A stretch of 64,000 nucleotides of DNA. Origin: Isoetes taiwanensis (taxonomy: Eukaryota > Streptophyta > Lycopodiopsida > Isoetales > Isoetaceae). The notes below the pieces were generated by a model, which saw only the letters and a program-made list of their open reading frames with translations, was not told where the DNA came from and did no database searches. The DNA is taken from the NCBI GenBank assembly GCA_021234155.1, contig JAJEKV010000078.1, positions 746,001 through 810,000 of the forward strand, read 5' to 3'. Shown in pieces: positions 1 to 13,100 of the stretch; within the stretch, counting starts at the first letter, position 1, and each line of letters starts with the position of its first letter. The translations under genes were made by a program, and so were the position numbers.

Positions 1-468
1 AAACGTGGCATAATTCCACAACTAGACATTAAATATGTTAAATATGAAGTCTACTACAAGCAATGGTCTAGCTTTAAGTATTAACCAAGCTAGAATAAAC
101 ACTATTATTAATGCACAACCAATGGTTATAGGAATGCAAAAATAATGTTATTGATTAAACCACAAAAATGAACTCAAGGTTCCATTCACAATTTGTTCAA
201 ACCCGAACTCATAAATGTCTTCATTCCGAATCCATTCCAATCGGATCTCTTCACCCTGCCTTCGATCTTCTCTGGAAGTCTATGGGTTGGTGGTATTGAC
301 AGCCACAAGGTCTGTAAATGGCATGTTATGTTCCCTAGATGTTGGCGTGCCTGAACTGGGTACAGTCCTTATATCTTTTGTTGTTATTGAGACATAATTC
401 ATTTTCTGGTCCATTCATACCACGACCTACAAGCAAAATATGGGAAAGCCATAATAATGTGGAACCTG
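1..468. other. Non-coding, no feature recognised
   Basis: AT-rich sequence without a convincing reading frame. The short open frames here overlap each other and have no recognisable motif or codon pattern. Confidence 0.6.
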
Positions 469-469
469 A

Positions 470-574
470 AATACTCGAAAAGAAGAATCAAGAGTCTATA
501 TGGAGCACAACAATATATGAGAGATCTATAATATAGAACTCTAAATACTCGAGAAGAAGAATCAAGAATCTATA
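470..574. repeat. Imperfect direct repeat of about 32 bp
   Basis: The segment at 470-501 (beginning aaatactcgaaaagaagaat) recurs at 543-574 with two substitutions. The second copy runs directly into the (AT)n tract that follows. Confidence 0.7.
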
Positions 575-584
575 GAGAACACGG

Positions 585-586
<2 letters not shown>

Positions 587-638
<52 letters not shown>
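587..638. repeat. (AT)n microsatellite
   Basis: Uninterrupted AT dinucleotides over about 52 bp. Tyr-Ile runs in open frames on either strand here are translation artefacts. Confidence 0.97.
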
Positions 639-639
<1 letters not shown>

Positions 640-640
<1 letters not shown>

Positions 641-1150
641 TTATATATATACAATTATATTGGGTGCCACAAATGATGTAGAGTCTCAAATGGTGTAGAG
701 ATTGTGCCACAAATTTTTGGTAGAGATTGATCTCTACCGGGTCCATCTTCGAGATGGACGGCCCGTGACGTGTTGACACCTCGAATCACCCCAAGCAACC
801 CCTTTTGGTGCAGATTGAGGTGTCGCCTACTGGGCCGTCGAATGTCTAGATCGACGGCCCGGATCTGAGGACCTTTATTTGGGGCTTTTAGTCTGGGCCG
901 TCGGATCAAGGGGGGAGGCAAAATCATAGCCATTGATCTTTTTAGAGAAACTACAAGGAAGGTGCAATTTTGGGGGCATTTAATCTAGGCCCTTCAAGTT
1001 AGGGCATCTAATCTAGACCGTTATTTACAAGTCTGACCATTATTAATTTCTAATTTCATTAATGGCCCCTTATTTTGGGGTTTTTATTCTAGACCATTGG
1101 GCTCTTTAGATTCGATCTTAACCATTGGTTAATAGCCATCAAAATTTAAT
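640..1150. repeat. Copy of a dispersed non-coding module
   Basis: Contains phrases such as gggccgtcggatcaagg, followed by a purine-rich stretch and then catagccattgatc. The same order of phrases (ccgttggatcaaag, aatcctagcc, ggaaggtgcaagg) is seen near 7.75-7.9 kb, 12.6-12.9 kb and inverted near 17.6-17.8 kb. It appears to be a degenerate relative of the modules that bound the large foldback at 12.5-17.9 kb. No coding potential. Confidence 0.55.
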
Positions 1151-4100
1151 GCCAGAGGTGACAGTCATAATTTAATGTTTCCTTAGGTGTTCAGAACTTC
1201 AGATGGCTTATTGAAAATTTTGCACATGAAAATTTTGCAGCCGTGCATCCTCTCTCCCGACAACCGGCCCGCCATGCCAAAAGCATTCGCAATCGAAGTT
1301 CTTCTTGGCTTATCTATTGCCGGATCTGCGTTTAAGCCAGTCCGGCCCGTGGATTCGAGCTCCTCAAGGATGGATAATTTCTTTTGAAATAGACCAGGAG
1401 ATCATTTCTTGAGTGGGCGGATCGGCAGTTGTATGTGGCATCGGTAATGTCATTTAGGGAGCTACGGCGGGCCGCCATTTAGAAAAATTATTGGCATTTG
1501 GCCTTGGGTTTCAGAGACCCAAAACATCTTTGGATCTGGTCGTGTTGTCTCGGAGGTGACTTTGCGGCATTCGAAAAGTTGCAGATTCAAATCGGGGCTC
1601 CTCCTCATCAAGAACAATCATTTTTTAAGATTATTTTTGGTCGTGTGGACATCCGCTCCGGATCCTCAAAGCGAGCCTAAGACTATGATTTCTAAGGCCC
1701 AAATATGGCTCTGAAAATTTCGAAGTAGCGGTGATCTTCTGTTGTAGCCGAAAATTACGGCCCGTCTTTGGACAATATTTCAACCATCTCGTTGCAACAC
1801 ATAAAACAGAAATTAGGGCTTCAAGCATCTCGTTGTGCTTCGGGCATGCATGCAAAGACACGGATAGCTTAGACTTCATTCGATGCCATGACCCTATGAT
1901 GCGGCTATTGTGCTCCAAAGACCGGTTTTAAGGGTTTTGCGAGATGGAATGCGAGATTCGACTATCTTAACCGATTTCATATTGCACTTTCTCTATCCAA
2001 TATTCATTACCGGATTGTTGCGGTATTTCTCTCCTATCATCAATTGACTTTTACGGGTAAATCACTCCTTCCAATGTGTTTTTTTTTCGAAGTTCTCGAA
2101 ACAATCTACTCGAAAGCAAAAATGCTTTGATGACACGCTTGGTAAACTTTTGTGCAGATATTAGGGCTTTGGAAGATGGCCCAAAATGCATTGCTATTTA
2201 CGCACAAGAGAAGATCTGTCTTCGAGGGGCTTTTGAGCGTGAAGGCCGTGCCCACATTATAGCTCAGACACGGGTAAAGGTTCTATTTCGCTTGCAAGCA
2301 GACATGTATTTGTTATGACTATGTTTATGATCTTTGCTCGCACTGCTTCCTCTTCTTATGAAGGTGCACACGTGTTATGTCTTTTTCCATGGCATTCAAA
2401 TAGAATAAATTACTCTTATGTATACTGGTTCTTAAATCTTAAGCTGATTTGCAGGATCTGTTTCTAGACTCAATGCGCAAGCATGGATTTGAAGTTGAAA
2501 TAGAAACTCCGTCTCCTTTTCTTTCGAAGAATCCATTTGCAATTGCATTTTTTAAGGTTAGTCGTGGTGTTGATTGTACTTTTGACAATATGAATGGACT
2601 AGAAATTGGTATCTCACAGAGTGAGGCTGAGAAACGGCAGTCTTTGCAGGAAAAGGGGGATGTAGAGTATAAGGAGGTGAGCTATTTCTTAACCAAAATG
2701 TAAGAGAAACCTTTATAGGAAAGCAATAATAGGTGTTTATGAAAGCACTCTTTCAAATATTAATGGCTTATATGAGCAGATAACTGAAGGTGATGTCCTA
2801 GAGGAAGTTACAAAAAGTGAAAAGGCGTATGCCATTTTTACCATCAAGAGTTTGTTCGGTGCAAGTATGTGATCCAGTTATTATAACTAGTTGACAATAT
2901 TACTGTAGATTATCGTTTAACTGATGTTAAAACTATTACAGAATAGTGAATCAAGCATTTAAAACTCCTGGCCCCAAAATATAAGGATACCAAGCTTGTG
3001 ATATGTGTGCACTGTCTGAACCTTTATAGATTGAATGCATCATCAAATTTCTATCAGGTGTTACAATAATTTTTTTTGTCATGTTGTGAATGCAAAAATG
3101 CCCGTGCAGGATTTGATACTTGATACTGTACGAGGATTTCCACAAGATTGCTACAAAGTAGGTTGCTACAAAGTAGGTAGAGATATGCTTTCTAAACACT
3201 TTCTTGCAGAAATATGGATGGTTGTAATATTCTAAAATGAATTATATTCTCCATGTAAGTTATGCAAGCCAAATGAAAGAAAAGCGTTTACAAAATTAAA
3301 TTTGAATTAAATTTTATCATTGACTGAGGTGGGCTGGGATAAAACTGACCAATACCTTATCATTGCAGAGCACGAGATTGCTTTCTAGCGATCCCTTGGA
3401 CATGTTTCCAGCATTAGAGGTGATGAAGATCCTCATGAGCTGTTATAGGATTTCTGAGTTTGGACAGATGGAGAAAAGTGAGATGCCACATATGGCAAGC
3501 ATATATATTCAATGCAATGAGTTAAAAGGAAGGTTGGCCTATGGATTTCTAATGGGTCTATTGATTTCTAAAGTGGAACATTTGATGCAGCGAAAGTCCA
3601 TGTTCTGCAGGTAAGGCAATGATGACGTGCTGTATACTGACATTCAGTAAGCATACTGATTCTAACTAAGGTGGCAATGTATTTATCAACAGAATAATGA
3701 AATTCTAGCTAAAGTATAAGCACTATAAGTTCCCGAAATGCATAAATATAGTATGTGCAATGGTCCGCTCTTAAAAGCTCGGTTACATGTCGTTCAAAAT
3801 CCAGTGTAGGTACCTGTTTAAATCTAATGGTTGCTCACAACTGCAGGTGATGCACAATTAGACAAGGGCTGAGGCATTCTTTCCACCAATCCATGTAGAG
3901 CTAAGGGCGACCTAAGGGCGATCTGGCAAAAGAGACTTCCATGAAGAGAATTTGAGCTTTACTGGTCTTGTCGCAAGTGGGACTCCCGTTTATATGAAGG
4001 AGAAAGTGAAGTAATTTCCTCTTTATAGGAGCATTTCTCTATTTAAATCTCGCCTTCAGGTTTCTTCGACGAATGGTATGTCGTCTCTCTTAAAGAAGGT

Positions 4101-5480
4101 AGTTCTTCAAATAGAAGCTTGCTGTCGTTTCAGAATTCTTTCCCAGACAACAGTGCAGTGCAAGATGTTCTTGCAATGTATTCTCAAATTAGCGGCAAGG
4201 TAAAGTTTTGCCACTTGCTTTTAGATGCGTTTATTCTGTAACTTAACTTATAACATGGTTCTGGTACAGGTTCTGGTACAGGATGACAGCCATTGGACAC
4301 AAATTATAAGCTTAGTAACTCGTCCACAATTGCAAATTTTTTCTTTGGTAGTAGTCATCATTGTATGTATATACTCTCTACCCTTTAAGTGGACAACTAT
4401 GCTGACAAGTAGTCTCTGCAGCCAGGGATTTTATTGCTCCATGCAAGTGCAAGGGATCATCAAAGTATGTTCATCGGGCGTGCTTAGATCATATGGCGAG
4501 CATACCGGTATTTGAAGATACCTTTTAAAGATATCTTGAGGCACTTTCCGCTTCAAATGTTGGATCCAATGATTATGCGCTGTATATTGACATTATAGCT
4601 AACCTCAGGTAAATTTTCATGCTACATTTCACAAAACAGCTGAATTAAGGCTTTTTGGTTCTTAAGAGTAGTACACATGTTGATTTTAACTTGGATTAGG
4701 AGTGATTTAATAGTTAAGGTATAAATGTAGAATTGCTTAAGCAATCCACTTTAATTTGCCTTCAAAACTACATTTTATTTGTGGAAGTGTTTCCTATGCT
4801 GCGGTCTTGTGTGACAGTATCAGATTCTATTTGTATATTGAGTGCTCGCAGATAAGTTTTCAAGAGAAGCTTGCAGGCAATGCTGGTATAGAGTGCCCTG
4901 AAAGTTTGCTGGATATGAAGTTTATGGCCATTACATTCTGAAGCCCTCTTTGTGCAGTCTCTCTGCAATGTGATCAGCCCATTGCATGCAATTCCACCCA
5001 CATGTCTATTGTTTATGAGATTGAACTGAAGTATTATTAAGCCTAATAGTTTGCAAAGTTTTTGGAAAAAGGGAGATGGAAGACCATTTCGTGCTGGGAA
5101 AGTTTGATTTGCTTGGTGTTGATGTACGCGTTTCTTATTTATGAGGCCCGTGTTGTAGCAAAGTTGCCTCATATTATGGTTTTATGTATTTGTTGTCTTG
5201 GAGGTTTTGCAAGGTAGATGGTGGTATCTTTCTGTATATTTAATATCTTATCTCTGCCAGTAGTTTTGCTGTTTTAGAAGATTTGTTTCGAGGTTTGAGT
5301 CTTAATTTTGAGTGCAGGAGTTGAAGAAGATGACAAATGGACCAGAGCTTGTGCAGGAGTTTGTGCAGTCTGAGGCTCACAAGCTTGCCAACATTATCAA
5401 GCTCTGTTAGATTAATGTTTATGCTTTGTATTTTCTAAAATATGAAATATAGATGTTCATGTTGAAGGCTATATATAAAT
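1151..5480 (+). pseudogene. Possible decayed multi-exon gene, unidentified
   Basis: No long frame, but several exon-like islands with splice signals lie on the plus strand. The best is 2455-2556: preceded by gcag, followed by gttagt, exactly 34 codons, with a plausible globular sequence (contains RKHGFEVEIETPSPFLS). Another candidate is a terminal exon at 5318-5410, preceded by tgcag and ending in TAG; it encodes an amphipathic tail (contains GPELVQEFVQSEAHKLANII). Weaker pieces lie near 2760-2865 and 3370-3610. I do not recognise the family and cannot show that all pieces belong to one gene. The SULTR remnant immediately downstream is on the opposite strand. Confidence 0.3.
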
Positions 5481-5509
5481 GTTCATGACACAGGCTATGG
5501 TTATGGGAC

Positions 5510-5928
5510 GTTGCCACATTATTGGACGTGACAGATCCAAGGACAGAAAAAATATCAGTTTTCGTGGTGAAATTTTTTATTCCAAGAAACCCTTCGAGTT
5601 GTTGGAGGCCAATGGTAATAGCAGCCCCACTAATAAATCCGACAACAGCCGCATATGACAGGAAATGAATGACAAACCCAAGCCTGATATATCAGGGCAT
5701 AAGTGACAGACAGTTAGCCTAGCAAACTCTCTCGACATAATCCCATAGACCCAAGCGCTGCTTGGAAAATGCCACAAAAAAATGTTGGAGGTTATTGCAA
5801 GTCGTAAATACAATGCTTCAACCTCCTTGCTAAGCAACCCTCCCAATAATAATGAGACAACTGCAACAGGTCCAATCGCTATATGTCTGGAACTTCCAAA
5901 CACAGCATACAAGATGGGAGGAACAAAG
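5510..5928 (-). pseudogene. Sulfate transporter (SULTR/SulP family) fragment
   Basis: Read on the minus strand, this begins after an acaag splice-acceptor-like site and encodes SFVPPILYAVFGSSR, then IAIGPVAVVSLLLG, the membrane-segment signature of plant H+/sulfate symporters (SLC26/SulP). After a frame change come [51 protein letters not shown] and [10 protein letters not shown], in the family order. Only about 130 of the usual 650 or so residues are present. The N-terminus, later transmembrane segments and STAS domain are missing. At least two frame changes are needed, and the piece around 5700 (between the LG and GFVIHF motifs) is either a decayed intron or an insertion. It is a broken copy; a functional paralogue presumably exists elsewhere. 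Confidence 0.9.
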
Positions 5929-5951
5929 CTTGTGTCTACAACACATAACAT

Positions 5952-6955
5952 AATATAATTAAGAACGATTTCATCACATCATCTGTATTGGCACATTAAA
6001 CAAACCATAACTGAACAAGTAAGATTACCAAGATTGAATGGAGCCCTTTTTGTCATCTTAATTTTTTATTGCCAATGTTGCTGTCAAGTGATATCAGTAC
6101 ATATATTAGTGGTGACGAGTTCGAAAACAATATTCTTCGTAGTATGAGTGTGTAGTTCTTTCGCTGCCATATTAACTTTATGCATATCGCTATCGCGTTA
6201 AAAGCAGTGGGGAAAAATTACAATTGGATCTAAATATAGGTATATGTGATTAAAAGGCTACAGCCCATTTCTTCACTTAATGCAACTTAGAAGCAAAACC
6301 ACCCATACTTAACGAAATAAAGTGAAGTGCATTTGTTTTAGTGACGCCCGATTTTTTTTGCAACTTTCTTGGATTCTTGGAAAACCTAGCCTACTTATTA
6401 GGGAATAATATAGTAATAATGTTGATGTGGTGTGTGCATTGTATCTCCAATGAGATGTAAAAATTGCTTCAATGGTGAGAGAGGTCGAGAAAGAGGGATA
6501 GGAGTTGGGAAGTGGACGCTCTCACCTTTAAGAGAAAGTGAGAGATTTTTGTTTTCTCTAACTAGAATTAACGGTATTTCTCGTTGTAGATTTGTTGCTA
6601 AAGCACATATTTACACCTCTAATGTAATATGCACAAGTAGTGAAAGGCGATAAAGCTCGCTTAATTATGTATAGACAGGTGTTGCTAATACAGTGAGTGT
6701 GAGGCAGCCAATTTTTGGTTTTGCAGAATCTGCTAAAATTGAAAGCCTTAACTGTATCCCAGGCAGTAATGTGGCTTCTGTAATCAGGATTGCATTCTGT
6801 AGAGATAGAACTGGCAGTGCATAAAGATATACTTAGAGAGAGGATGGCATGTATGGAAAGAAACCTACAACAACTTATTCTTTAAAAATGCGTGCGCCAT
6901 GCTTTTGGGATGAACTCATGGTGATGTCGCTGTCGAGATAACCACTATTTTATTT
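5952..6955. other. Non-coding stretch
   Basis: AT-rich, no recognisable gene or repeat. A 73-codon open frame near 6432-6653 has no family resemblance and I do not treat it as a gene. Confidence 0.5.
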
Positions 6956-6959
6956 TAGC

Positions 6960-7410
6960 AAGAATTGGTGATTTATGAAGTTAGTATGGAGTCTCAACAT
7001 CAGAACTTGATGTCAATATTCCAAATTAATACCAACTGCATATCATTTGCATAGGCAAATTGGAAAATCTCAAGGAATTTTGATAGAATCTCAATTAATC
7101 TTGCAATAATGTGGTGGAACGTTAAGAAATCTTGGAGAATCTAGAGAAATTAGTTAGACTAAGGATAACAATAAATAAATAATACCTAAGAATGTTGAGG
7201 AATCTAGAGGATCTTAAGGAATCTATGGGAATCATGAGAGAATCTTTGAGAAATTAAGGGAATCCAAAGGAATCTTCATAAAATCTTTGAGAATCTAAAA
7301 GAATCATGTAATGTCTAAGGGAATCTTCATAGGATCTTAGAGAATCTAGAGGAACCTCAAGAGAATCCTTGGAAATCTAAGGGAATTAGAGGGAATCTTT
7401 TTAAAAACTT
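6960..7410 (+). repeat. GAATCT-type short-unit array (small block)
   Basis: Degenerate array built from phrases like gaatctagaggaatctt and aaggaatctatgggaatc, with about 10-13 bases between successive GAATCT cores. It is the same satellite-like sequence as the large blocks at 13.1-16.1 kb and, inverted, at 16.4-17.3 kb. Confidence 0.85.
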
Positions 7411-7626
7411 TGAGTTAATGTTTTTATTTCTCTGAACCCAATAGGATACAGTCTTTAATTTCTAACATTCTTGCTAAATGCAAAATTATCAGTTCGTGTG
7501 TGGATTTTAACTTCTTGCTTGACTTTCATTGCTGTAGTGTAATCTTATCTTAGAAAGATGGGTGCATGTATAATTCAAACTATCTATACATTTTCGTTTC
7601 ATCCCATTTTATTTTATCCCATTGAT

Positions 7627-7930
7627 AGTACAAAGACTTGTATATATATATATCGTTATATTTATAAAATTACTTTGATGACCCCATGGAATAGATTGTT
7701 ACATATTTAAATTGATCTCAGCCGTTTGTATAGAAAATGATGAGGTGTCGAAATTGCATCCTTTGATCATGATGGAAAATATGCATGGGCATGCATGGCC
7801 ATGCACCCCATCTTATTACCGTTCGATCGAGGGGTAGGTGAAATCATATCCGTTGATTGTATTTGGAAGATGCAAAGAAACTCCTAGGGCATTCAATGCG
7901 TCGGCTATTTTAATTAGGGGTTAATCCCGT
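7627..7930 (+). repeat. Copy of the foldback subterminal module
   Basis: Starts with agtacaaagacttgtatata and continues through an AT stretch, ccccatggaatag, repeated gcatgcatgg-type phrases and a tail containing catatccgttgatt. The same order occurs at 12,540-12,760. It sits just downstream of a small GAATCT array, so array and module travel together. Confidence 0.75.
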
Positions 7931-8149
7931 CATCGTTAGAAAGCCAAAAGTTTAAATGCTTGGCATGCATGCCATTTGAGAACGTGTCAACATGTACCAT
8001 TTTTTTTTGTCAAAAGCGTAAGGCCAAAATTCGGCACCTTGCAGCAGAAATTTATTCAAGATTCCTTTTACCGCCTCTTCCTCTCCGACCGACATAGCCA
8101 TGCTTCATCGAGCTTTTGCCCAGGTGTTCGAATGGCGCTAGGATTATGG

Positions 8150-11130
8150 TAGATTTTGATGGAAGCGGCATGGTCTAAGCTTCAGTCTGAGTCCCGCGCA
8201 GAGGCAGGATTCCGTGAAGATCTTGGCCGGAGGTTTTCTCGTGGTTTGTAGCTCTGAGCGATTCAACAAAGGAGGGATCTTTATTTTTAACTTTCGTATA
8301 TTTTTTGGAAGCATTGTTTGAGCTTAGCAGGGGCTTCTCTTCTTCTACGTTGTCGCTATGAAACACACCTCAAGTGCACCAGAAGCAGAAATTTGAGATG
8401 GTATAAAGCAACTCTTAGGGCCCTTTTTTGCTTCGGCTATGGCGGGATCTTCCTGCAGTGGCTATTCAACATTCATTTTTTCCTTTTGCAGGTTACCATC
8501 AAGTCTCTTGATTCACATTGATTTGCAAGGGGCCAAGATTTAGAATGCTCCAAAGGGTCTTCAAATATTCTGTGTTTGTGTTTCAGTTTTTTCGCAATTT
8601 TTTCTCTGGTTCCTCTCTGTTTGGAGCAGCCCACGATTTGACATCCAATGTAGGCTATATGATTTTAGAATGGACTAGTTTAGAGTTTGATTTTCATCTT
8701 GCTGAGCAGAAGAAGGAACAACTCGCATCCATCTTGCTAATTATTTTTTTGTTGTTCCAGGTGCTCAATCATGGATTACCTTCTTTTTCATTGTCTGTTG
8801 TAGGATGAATTATTAATTGGTGCAGCAATTGCCCTTCGTCTGTATTTCCTACCTCTGACATTGCTGCTACCCTAAAGAAGGAAAACAAAAGTACATTTGT
8901 AGATCAGTAAAACGTGTCTGGCATACATTACTAATTTCCTCTCTTTTTTCTACATTCTAATTAAGTTTTTGTTGATATTTTATTAGCTTGGATGCATGGC
9001 TTGAATTGAGGTAAATTATGAAGACGTGAATTTGTTTGTTTGCCCTAGCATTTTGTTTGTAGACAAAATGACAAAATGATAGGTGAAGATAGCAGCGGCA
9101 TATATAGTACACAAGCCTTTTGTATTGTGCTTGATACAATGAGGCCAGATCGTTATGGCATGGGTCTTAGCAAAACAGACCTGTTTGTTGCTTTATACGC
9201 ACCAGATCATCTACAGGTAGGTGGTTTCTATTTGAGATGTGCCTTTCTCTGGCTTAAGTTGATTCACTGCTCAATCTTGCCATAGTTAAAGTCCTTCAAG
9301 TTATGTTCTGTTGCTTCAAACATTTATTGCAAATCTGCGTTGCAGCTGCCATTACGCAAAGAGAGATGCATGGAGGAACAACTATTTAGGTTTGTGAGGA
9401 TGAAGATGGAGAGACCTTGACGAATGCAGTTCAGAGCATGCTGTGCATATGAAATGCCAACAAATAGTATTATCCAGCACATCAAAGACCAATTCAAAAT
9501 TATAATTTTTGAGAAATATAGATTTTGATAGATTGTAAACCTGTTGCAACTCCATTTGAGCAAGGGACTAAGCTGATATGGAGAGTTATGTAGTTGATAA
9601 TGTCGTTCTTATCCTTTTTCGTGGTTGTATTTATCAATCTTTTTTTTTGCTCTCTCCGACTCCTGATGAATGATTCTATTTGCAGAGATTGGAGTTGCTT
9701 CGCCTGCTTCTTAAAACTAGGTATTTGAGATTCTTTGATTTTCTATGGCGTGAACTCTTTAAATATGAATGTAGAATGTTTGCCTATGCTCTGTGACAGC
9801 GAACTTTCTGTTTCCAGCGGGACGAATTCAAAATTGTATTTTGCACTCATGTTCCAAATACAAAATAGAGACCAAACATTTGAATTTATTTATTCGCAAT
9901 GATCTGCCATGGGTAAGCAAGGGTACGATTTCGCTAGGGACCAATTTGTATAGAATATAGAGTAGGGCATTAAATGTTATGCTCATATTTATAGCTGGAA
10001 CTTTGCCAGCATGATCAGCTATTCTATGAAAAAAGGATATTATGTAGCCTCTCCAAGCTAGGACTGTATTAGACCCACAAGTGGCTGCCCTGACAGATTT
10101 AAAGGTATATATGTGCACGGATTTCAATTGATTGCATCGTACTATTTGGCATTTGTAATTTTATTGTGCTTCAGTTAATTTGATTGCTACCATCTTTACA
10201 CTAGGACATGCTATGCAATTACATTCTCTTTCCCACGTGCAGATTCTTTGCTTGGTTGTGAAGCTCGCTTCTCCAGGCCATTAATCCATTTGCTTTTCAA
10301 TATCTAGGCTTAGGTTAAACAAGTGGGTGCAAGACGTATTTGCAAATGGTGATTTCTACTAGCTGTTTGAAGAGCACTGGAAAAAATGTCTTGCCAGCAT
10401 CACCGGAGGTTTTAACTTTTCTCGAAGTTATTCTTTGCTGTGTACGGGTTATAAGGGGAGATCATGGACAGGTCACTTGGAGAGGAAGGATTTCTTGCAG
10501 ATAAGGTAATCCCCATGTGTACAGGAACTGGCTACTGTAGGCATCAAGAGATTAATGGCTAATTGCATGGCATCAATGGATCTCTATGAGGCTCACGTGC
10601 AAATTAGAGAATTTAAGTGTATTGTTGTTCTGAAAGCAAATTAATGAAGGCATGGAATATCCTATGTAAGGTAAGTGATGGCATTCACTAGAGTCTATCT
10701 TTTGCTTCTCAGTTATGGATGTATTCTCGAATATCTGTTTAACAAAGCAAGAGGAAAGGCATGCTTCCCCATTTCATGTTCAAAAGTTCTGCTCTTATGT
10801 TGCATCTTCAGTCTATCAAATACAGATGACTAATTTGGATGATGGTGATGCATATGTATGAGAGATGCCTAGGACCAAATTTGTCCTGATTCTTATATGA
10901 AAGTATATGCTAGAAGAAGCAGATGCAAGCGTATGGGTATTTGAAAATCATATACAGTAAATTTATTTAGATGATATTTTGTTGCTTTGTACAAATCAGA
11001 AATCGAGTGTGAAATCAGTGTCAATACTAGATAAATGCAGCACCTCGAGAGTTTGTTATTATTACAGCAGGCATTTCAAGTTTTGGACATATCCAGAACA
11101 AGATCAATTGCAATCCTGCTACATTCTCAA
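8150..11130 (+). pseudogene. Possible decayed multi-exon gene, unidentified
   Basis: Several exon-like islands on the plus strand. An ATG at 8158 opens a short frame starting MEAAWSKLQSESRAEAG. 9073-9216 encodes a good-looking exon (contains STQAFCIVLDTMRPD and DLFVALYAPDHLQ) ending at a GTAGGT donor. Weaker pieces include LELLRLLLKT near 9690, VAALTDLK near 10,090, and SPEVLTFLEVILCCV near 10,400. The helical, leucine-rich character suggests a large alpha-solenoid type protein, but I cannot name it and stops separate the islands. The rest of the interval is AT-rich and looks intronic or intergenic. Confidence 0.3.
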
Positions 11131-11710
11131 TGATAGCATGGAAGAATCTTGAAGCAAATGCTTTTCAAGATTTCTACACACTGCCACTGGAATAAGAGAT
11201 TTTACATCAAGCTACTAGCTCAAGTTATGGACGCTCATTTAAGCCCTGGATATGAGATTCAATGTTCTAAACTTCTAACTGTTATACACAGATGGCATCG
11301 GACATCGACTTATTATTTAATGCATTTATTGATGAGTTATTGGAGATGAGGAAATTTATTTGCATATTTTCTAAATATGGAGCTTGCATGAAGTTGAGTT
11401 TTTATTCCAAGTCAACCACAATTATTTTCTCTACGAATACGTGTTTTTTTCCCTCGTGTTATTCTTTGCAAGTATATGTATTTGTGCTTAAGCCACTATC
11501 TCATTCACTAGATTTTGACATGATATTCTTTTTAGGGACAATTGCCCTCCATCTTGCAAAGCTAGATGGTCTGGACATTCAGGCATTGAATTTTTTTGTT
11601 TCTAGGCGCAACATTATCTTTGTTTTTTTTTGGTTCTAGGTGCAACATACATGCATTTCATACTTGGTCCCTTGCATCTTCACTTATGCAACCATCAAGA
11701 TCATATGTGT

Positions 11711-11822
11711 TGAACTTGGCACTTCTAGTTGTGTGAAGGAATGGACTTGGCACCACTAGATATATGAACTTGGCACTTCTAGTCGTGTGAAGAAATGAAC
11801 TTGGCATTGCTAGATGCATTAC
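11711..11822. repeat. Tandem repeat, about 55-bp unit
   Basis: The phrase gaacttggcacttctagt is followed by tgtgtgaaggaatg in one copy and cgtgtgaagaaatg in the next; a shortened third phrase (gaacttggcattgctag) follows. Lies in a non-coding AT-rich interval. Confidence 0.75.
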
Positions 11823-12544
11823 ATCTGCAAATGTACAATGATAAGGTTCTAATTGAATAATTGCTTTTTTTAATTGCCAATATCATTCTTGATGTCTCTT
11901 TAATGGGATATGGTAGAAATTCAATGCTTATGCTAGGCAAGTTTGTAGTTGTTAGTTTTTTTCTCTTTTTCTTTTCTTTCCTTTTTTCACTATATGAACC
12001 ATTTCATATCATCTTATATGATGGATGTCTAAAAGCTAGAAGGTAAGGATTGGTTTATTTGCCATTATAAAAGCTAGAAAACACAAATTCATAGCACATA
12101 CATTACTATACAATCTAGGCTGGTCGATGTGCATCTAGCATTGGCATGTTATGTCATAAAATTACATGAACAGGAGTATTAGACTATGTGATATGTGTGA
12201 TACTTGCATGATGCTTTGCACAGTTCCAAGAGCCTACAAACTCATTGTTTCTACCCATTCCATATGTTAATGAGTAATGCCCAGCCTTGCACTCTTTATT
12301 ACAACAATAACAAAATAGTAGTTTTATCATTTGTCGTGCTCTGTTCAAATCAAATAGGGTGATCCAACTCATAAACATTGGGACCAATAATAACAATATA
12401 TCAATAGCAGTATGTGGTTCTAAACACTGCGTATATCACGAGAAAGGTATTTAGGACATCAAGACACCATAGCATTCACATGGGTAGCGAATGGGAGCTA
12501 CGAATCAGATACATTTGACTTCGTACAGGCCCTACATAGTACAA

Positions 12545-13100
12545 AGACTTGTAATATATATAAAATTACTTTGGATGCCCCCATGGAATAGATATCTATA
12601 TATTCAAATCAATCTAGGCCGTTCATTTGAAAATAGGTGAGGTGGTAAACACGTAGCCATTGGATCTCCATGGGGGCATGCATGGGCATGCATGGGGGCA
12701 TGCACCACATCCCCAAGCCATTGGATCAAAAGGGCAGAAGAAATCCTAGCCCTTCAATTTTGTGAGGAAGGTGCAAGGAAGGTGCCAAAAAGTGGATTTG
12801 GTGCAACAGATTGTAACCGTTAGATCAAAAAGTGAGGATAAATCCTAACCCTTAACTTTTTATATTAAATTGATATTTTTTTTTAAAAGAGGTGAGGTGG
12901 CACTCTCATTAATAAAAAGTTAGAAAGCATTTATGAATGCACTTTCCAAGAAGATTCTTTTTCTTAATCGCATTCAAAGGCACGTAACTTTCAGTACAGA
13001 GGTCGGATGAAGGTGGGGCCTGTGCCATTGGATCCCTCTCGTCGAGAGCTTTCCAATGACTGGTCCTTTGACACTATTCCGATGCAATTGGAGTTAATGT
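12545..13100 (+). repeat. Foldback module, left copy
   Basis: Carries in order gcatgcatgggcatgcatgg, gccattggatcaaaag, ggaaggtgcaaggaaggtgc, ccgttagatcaaaaagtgagg, ggtgaggtggcac, cctctcgtcgagagcttt and a junction into the array at gtgatcagattctaag. The cgtcgagagctttccaatga block is shared with the 15.7 kb copy and the inverted 17.3 kb copy. Confidence 0.8.

Noticed and set aside
8150-11130. Identification of the exon-like islands as a nuclear-pore scaffold protein
   Set aside because: Only a general alpha-helical look; no signature residues, so the name was not used.
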